Below, piece by piece: positions 6,316 to 7,707 of a stretch of 7,707 nucleotides of DNA. Under the pieces are notes generated by a model. That model ran no database searches. It was not told the origin of the DNA and saw nothing but the letters and a program-made list of their open reading frames with translations. The stretch lies in the NCBI GenBank assembly GCA_003520105.1, contig DOVL01000160.1:1-7707 (forward strand). Direction: 5' to 3'. The position numbers and the translations under genes are program-made. Every line of letters begins with the position of its first letter. Position 1 is the first letter of the stretch. This DNA is from Lachnospiraceae bacterium (GTDB lineage Bacteria > Bacillota > Clostridia > Lachnospirales > Lachnospiraceae).

Positions 6316-7041
6316 ATGCTGGTAATTAGTAATTTAGATAAACATTATAAAGGCACCGACAAGGGCGTTACCGATATCTCACTTCATGTTGAAGCGGGGG
6401 ATATCTATGCCTTCATCGGTCATAACGGAGCCGGAAAAACAACGCTTCTGAAGGCTATTACGGGCATTCACGAGTTTGACAGGGGAGAGGTGCTGATCGA
6501 CGGAATCGACCTTAAGAAGGACCCTGTCGAGGTGAAGAGAAGGATAGCTTATATTCCGGACAATCCGGATATCTATGAGTTCCTGACGGGAATACAGTAT
6601 CTGCAGATGATAGCTGACATCTTCAGGGTGCCTGCCGCGGATCGCGAGAGTATCATATCGGATTATGCGGATCGTTTTGAGATAACGGCTTCACTCGGGG
6701 ATCTCGTGTCGTCGTATTCTCACGGTATGAAGCAGAAGTTGGTGATAATTTCCGCTTTGCTCCACAAACCGAAGCTTCTGATAATGGATGAACCTTTTGT
6801 GGGGCTTGATCCGAAGGCGGCATTTATCCTGAAGGAAATCATGAAAGAGATGACTGCGGAGGGCTGTGCCATATTTTTCTCAACACATGTTCTGGAGGTG
6901 GCTGAGAAGCTCTGTAATAAGGTTGCGATCATTCGTGACGGACGCATCATTGCGAACGGACGGATGGAGGATGTTGTGAAGGAAGGCGCAAGCCTTGAAG
7001 AGCTTTTTATGGAGACTGTTACAACCGGAGAAGAAAAATAA
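6316..7041 (+). CDS. ABC transporter ATP-binding protein (second cassette)
   Basis: This is a compact ABC ATPase of 241 residues. Walker A is GHNGAGKT (35-42), the signature is YSHGMKQKL (134-142), Walker B is KLLIMDEP (153-160, with D158 and E159), the D-loop is GLD (163-165) and the switch histidine is H191 in STHVL. It lacks the long C-terminal extension of the first cassette and ends at SLEELFMETVT. The Q-loop region reads AYIPDNPDIYEFLTG, with Asp where Gln is usual, as in the upstream ATPase, so the two belong to related subfamilies. ATG 6316 was chosen because AAGGGAG (6303-6309) lies 6 bases ahead and the ABC fold begins at residue 1. The in-frame ATG at 6262 would add 18 unrelated residues. 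The following gene is its likely permease. The substrate is unknown. Confidence 0.94.
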   Translation: MLVISNLDKHYKGTDKGVTDISLHVEAGDIYAFIGHNGAGKTTLLKAITGIHEFDRGEVLIDGIDLKKDPVEVKRRIAYIPDNPDIYEFLTGIQYLQMIADIFRVPAADRESIISDYADRFEITASLGDLVSSYSHGMKQKLVIISALLHKPKLLIMDEPFVGLDPKAAFILKEIMKEMTAEGCAIFFSTHVLEVAEKLCNKVAIIRDGRIIANGRMEDVVKEGASLEELFMETVTTGEEK

Positions 7042-7126
7042 CTGCCAGGGGTGGAGAGGATTAATAACAGTGGGTTATGTAGTCAGTGAATAGTGATACT
7101 GTTCATGAGAAGACGAAGAGGATAAT

Positions 7127-7707
7127 ATGAGTGAGTTAAGAGTGTTGGCGAAGCTCGAGCTGGTCAATCTGTTCGGGCTGAACACCTACAGATATACCAG
7201 AGATAAAAAAGAAAAGAAAAAGAAGAAGGCGCTTCTGATCGCACTTTTCTTTGTGGGACTTATGTTGATGGGATATATGCTTTCGACAGCGTATGGTCTC
7301 GCATATTTCGGTCTTGCAGACAAGATACCTATGGTGTTCTTTCTGCTATCGTTTATGCTGCAGCTGGGGCTGGGTGCGTTTAAATCAAAATCGCTTATCT
7401 ACAGGGAGAAGGATCTGGACCTTCTTTCCGGACTGCCGGTCAGAGGCACACATGTGGCAGCGGCGCGAATGGTTCGACTGTATGTGGAAGGCTTGATAGT
7501 CACTACACTGGTTGTGCTGCCGAGTATGATCCTTTGCGGAGTCGATACAGGTGCCGGAGCTTTATTCTATGTCGGAATACTCCCGGCTATTTTTATACTG
7601 CCAATCCTTCCGGCAGCTGTTTCTGCCTGGGTGGGAATACTTTTCGCGGCGATAATATCCAGGTTCCGCCACAAGGTTCTGGCAGAGGTTTTGCTGGTCA
7701 TAATTCT
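7127..7707 (+). CDS. Large ABC transporter permease, N-terminal part (3' truncated)
   Basis: The frame opens at ATG 7127, with AGAGGA (7117-7122) just ahead, and stays open for 193 codons to the window end. A short cytoplasmic N-terminus (LELVNLFGLNTYRYTRD) is followed by a lysine run (about 27-34). Hydrophobic segments lie at about 35-57, 65-86, 118-138 and 144-178 (probably two helices). The motif YREKDLDLLSGLPVRGTHV (92-110), between TM2 and TM3, resembles the E-x-x-x-L-L-x-x-L-P pattern of large ABC-2-type exporter permeases. It starts 85 bp after the second ATPase and is its probable membrane partner. Similar clostridial permeases run to roughly 500-600 residues, so more than half of it is probably outside the window. 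Confidence 0.85.
   Translation, partial: MSELRVLAKLELVNLFGLNTYRYTRDKKEKKKKKALLIALFFVGLMLMGYMLSTAYGLAYFGLADKIPMVFFLLSFMLQLGLGAFKSKSLIYREKDLDLLSGLPVRGTHVAAARMVRLYVEGLIVTTLVVLPSMILCGVDTGAGALFYVGILPAIFILPILPAAVSAWVGILFAAIISRFRHKVLAEVLLVII

Noticed and set aside
7203..7230. A-rich lysine run as a programmed frameshift site
   Set aside because: The permease frame continues intact through it, and no alternative-frame product or stimulatory structure is visible.
7293..7496. Plus-strand 67-residue open frame
   Set aside because: It lies out of frame inside the truncated permease, whose frame is open from 7127 to the end and encodes clear membrane helices.

Overview
The window looks like chromosomal DNA of a moderate-GC Clostridia member, probably Lachnospiraceae (Butyrivibrio-like). 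This is inferred from clear AGGAGG-type ribosome binding sites, the style of the genes (an XRE regulator with membrane and zinc-ribbon parts, a PLDc_N/ABC cassette) and codon use. No marker gene fixes the species. Every gene supported here lies on the + strand.

Layout. (1) 1-351: the C-terminal 116 residues of an EAL-domain cyclic-di-GMP phosphodiesterase, cut by the window start. (2) 352-544: an intergenic region with a perfect 11-bp inverted repeat whose loop carries an extended -10 promoter element (TGTTATAAT). (3) 545-1609: mnmA, the tRNA 2-thiouridylase. (4) 1705-3297: the most unusual gene, a 530-residue membrane protein with a two-helix channel-like N-terminus, two Rossmann/TrkA_N-like regions and a C-terminal ryanodine-receptor (RyR) repeat domain. 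The pore loop lacks a potassium selectivity filter. (5) 3500-6112: a tight cluster of an XRE regulator with two membrane helices and a zinc ribbon, a 65-residue PLDc_N membrane protein, an ABC ATPase and an ABC-2 permease. The last three match the order of Bacillus subtilis yxlE-yxlF-yxlG. (6) 6113-6315: an intergenic region with a plausible promoter, imperfect direct repeats and a long-range inverted repeat. (7) 6316 to the end: a second ABC ATPase followed by a large multi-spanning permease, cut by the window end.

How the genes work together. The 3500-6112 cluster reads as one operon: gaps of 65 bp and 2 bp, then an ATGA overlap. A membrane-attached DNA-binding protein probably senses a signal and controls its own exporter. 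The second ABC pair looks like a separate unit with its own promoter. The RyR protein appears to stand alone between the housekeeping gene mnmA and the regulator. It is best read as a ligand- or nucleotide-responsive membrane channel or sensor of unknown role. No tRNA, rRNA, CRISPR array, insertion sequence or phage gene was seen.
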